From contig MU646407.1 of NCBI GenBank assembly GCA_026770585.1, positions 301,945 to 314,245 of the forward strand: a DNA stretch of 12,301 nt, given 5' to 3'. Made by a program: the position numbers and the translations under genes. The notes below the pieces were generated by a model. That model worked only from the letters and a program-made list of their open reading frames with translations, did not search any database and had not been told where the DNA came from. Shown one piece after another: positions 7,501 through 10,500 of the stretch (its first letter is position 1; each line of letters begins with the position of its first letter). Source of the stretch: Baffinella frigidus. Lineage: Eukaryota; Cryptophyceae; Cryptomonadales; Baffinellaceae.

Positions 7501-10500
7501 GGGTTTAGGGGTTAGGGTTTCGGGATGAGGGATGAGGGTTTAGAGTTTAAGGTTTAGGGTCTAGGGTTTAAGGTATATCCCTATCGCCCGTGACCGCCTC
7601 CGCTCACCCCCCCCCTTCTGGGAGGACATCGCCACTCGATCCCCGCCACCGTTTTCCGCCAGAGGGAGGGAGCCACACAGCGGGCTACGAAGGGATGTTC
7701 GGCCGAGTTTTGAGGGTGGGGGGCAGGACCGTGTCGCACGCCACCGCGTCCGCGAACGCATCCCCCGCCACCCCCTCTTCTTCTCGGACATCGTCACTCT
7801 CTTCACTCGCGGCATTCGCGCCGCGCGCGCGCACGCCGACGCCCCCGTTGTACGTCTTGCGTCCGGACGCGTACGCGGTCGCGCCGGCCGCCGAGTCTGT
7901 GATCACGTTCGACTGTCGAGGGGGGGGGGTGAGGGTGAGGGTGGTGAGAGTGTTTGGCCGCGGGGGTGAGGGGCGAGGGGTGGGGGTGGAGGGTGGAGGG
8001 TCTGAGGTTCAGGCTGGTGCGCCGGCGGCTGAGTTAGTGGTCACGTTTGACTGTTCTGGGGCGGAGGGGTTAGGGTTCAGGGTTCAGGGTTTAGGGGTGG
8101 GGGGTGAGGGGTTGGGGGTCAGGGTCCAGGATTCAGGGTGCAGGGTGCAGTGCTGCATCCACGAATAAGCACGGGTCTAAACCCCAAACCCTCAACCCTG
8201 AACCCTGAACCCGCAACCCTAAACCTAGGAGGAGGTGATACTGCTCCCGACGAGATATTCCAGAGAACACCAGAACAGGCACAGACAGGCTCCTGAGAGG
8301 AGGCGATGCTGGTCCCGACGAGGGTCCCGACGAGTGAAAATACACTGACTGTATCATACAGTCTGTATAATACATGTACAGACTGTATGATACATGTACA
8401 GACTGTATAATACATGTAGATGTACATACTGTATGATACATGTACACACTGTATGATACATGTACATACTGTATAATACATGTACACACAGTGTAACACA
8501 AGGGCACGAACCTGCGAGGAGGTGATACTGGTCCCGACGAGGTAATCATCAAGCGCGCGCGTCGCGGGTCGCTTCCCGCTCTGCCTCCGACTCTCTCTCT
8601 CTCTCTCTTCCTCTCTCTCTCTGTCTGTCTGTCTGTCTCTCTCTCTCTCGCTCTGCCTCCGATGTCCCCCGACACCCTAAAGTCTCAAGCCCCTCAACCC
8701 TGGACCCTAGACCCCAAACCGCGGGACCTGAGAGGAGGTGATGCTGGTCCCGACGAGGAAGGCATCCAGCGCGAGCGTCGCGGAACGGTTCCCGCTCTGC
8801 CTTCGGAACACCCCCCGCGCCACCGTGTGCATCTGTCGTGGTTAAGGCTTGTGGGGTTCGGGTTTTGGGTTTAATTGTTCGGGGTTAGGAGTGAGGGGAT
8901 GATAAGGTGCGTGTATTACGCATCGAAAGCAACATGGCTACTATGTACTCCCTTCTGCACTTGACTGCAGCGTTAGGAAACTGCGCCGAACCCAGGCAAT
9001 CAGTATAGGGGCGTAGGGTTCAGGGCGTAGGGTTCAGGGTTCAGGGTTTTGGGTTTTGGGTTTAGGGTTTAGGGTTTAGGGTTTAGGGTTTAGGGTTGAA
9101 AGATAAGCATTTAGGGTGTAGAGAGTTTCGGGTGTAGGGTGTAGGGTGGCCTGTGGCCTGGGTTCGGGGTTAGGGTTCAAAGGGTTTTGGGTTTAGAGGG
9201 GTTTTAGGGGTTGGGGTTTGGGGTTTACGGGCTAGGGGTTCGGTTGCATCGCCGCGTTTAGGGTTTCGGGTTGCGTGGGTCCGCGATTGTCACAAAAATG
9301 GAGGCCTGGAAGGCCTTTGGGTGGAGCTTCGCCCAGTACTCGCACCTCCCTCGGGCTGCCCCACTATTCTCGAGTAGACATGCTCTGTGTCCGCTACACA
9401 TTCGCCAACTTTGGAGGGGGGAAGAGCCCGGCCTCACCAAATTGGTGCACCCACATAGACTGAGGGGTCAGGGTGCAGGGTTGCCTGGGGCCCGTATCCA
9501 TCCGCGAGCATAACGATGATCGAGCCCTTGGCCTTTGGATGCAGATTCGCCCAGTATTCGTACGCTTCCCGCGAGATGCGCCGCAGGCTCCCGCCCTCCA
9601 CTGCACTCCCAGCCACGATATTTTACCTTAAGTCAACAGACCTTATCCTTGGCAGTAAGTTGCCATTTCGTTTAGATGGACCAGCTTTGGGAGCCGGCAT
9701 TTGACTGAAGGCTTTGGTTGTCAGGGGGAGTTGACTGAAGCGAAATGTTCTGGCTCGGAGTGTACTGCGTGCGGGGGGGGGGTAGCTCTGTCTCATCCTA
9801 TTTGGTCACACTAATTCGGGGCGACCAGGGTTTTTTTTACCTCAAAAGTTGACGGGTTTGTACCGCGAGCCCAGCGTGTCAACCTAGGAATAGTCAGGCA
9901 ACCCGCCTGATGTAAAGCCAGGAGATAGCTTCTTTCGAGATGCGCGGCGTCCCTCCTCCCCCTACAGCGTCCCTCCCCCCACAGCGTCCCTCCCCCCACT
10001 GCGTGCGCGGGGGGGGGGTAGCGTTGGTGGAAGGGGGCGGACGTGCGCGTGCCAGGGGTTGGAATGGAGGGTGGTGTTCCTCCTCTGGCTCGCTCTGCCT
10101 CACTCGGGTTGACCGACTGTTCTCAAGTTGACATGCTGGGTGTGCGGTACAAATCCGTCAACTTTGGGGCAGAGACGAGCCCGAGCGCACCAAATTGGTG
10201 AGTCCGAATAGACGTGAACAGAGAGAGTCTGTGCAGAGGGGATGAGGGAGGAGCAGGAGCTTGCTTCAGGAGCCAGCAAAGCCCTAATCCCACTCAACTT
10301 CAACCCTGTAAGCCCTCAACCCTCAACCATAATCCAAACCCCCTAAAACTTAAACACTAAACCCTAGACCCACAACCCAAAACCCAAACCCCAGACCCTC
10401 CTCTGTGCAAGAGGGGATCGTCGAGACTTGCGTCCAAACATCCGGATTCGCGGGGAGAGGGCAAGGGGTCACCTTCCCCGCCGGCGCACATGTCCTCGGG

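Noticed and set aside
7590-8168. 192-codon plus-strand ORF
   Set aside because: It is antisense to exon 4 and then runs into G-rich heptamers. The minus strand carries the catalytic-serine motif.
8119-8675. Tyr/Ile/Val-rich minus-strand ORFs of 126 and 180 codons
   Set aside because: They read through the 20 bp palindromic tandem repeat and telomere-like sequence; only the LVGTSI fragments are real exon 3 ghosts.
8224-8807. Regularly spaced repeats suggesting a CRISPR-like array
   Set aside because: The repeats are exon 3 copies with unequal spacing in a eukaryotic intron; no equal-length unique spacers and no cas genes.
8881-9004. Extra phosphatase exon in the non-repetitive part of intron 2
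   Set aside because: One frame gives SFLTLQ, vaguely like the family, but exons 2 and 3 already join in phase with the expected residues, and the frame soon meets stops.
10087-10213. Element A as a tRNA-derived SINE
   Set aside because: I could not find convincing A-box and B-box promoter motifs or a 3' A-rich tail in the copies.
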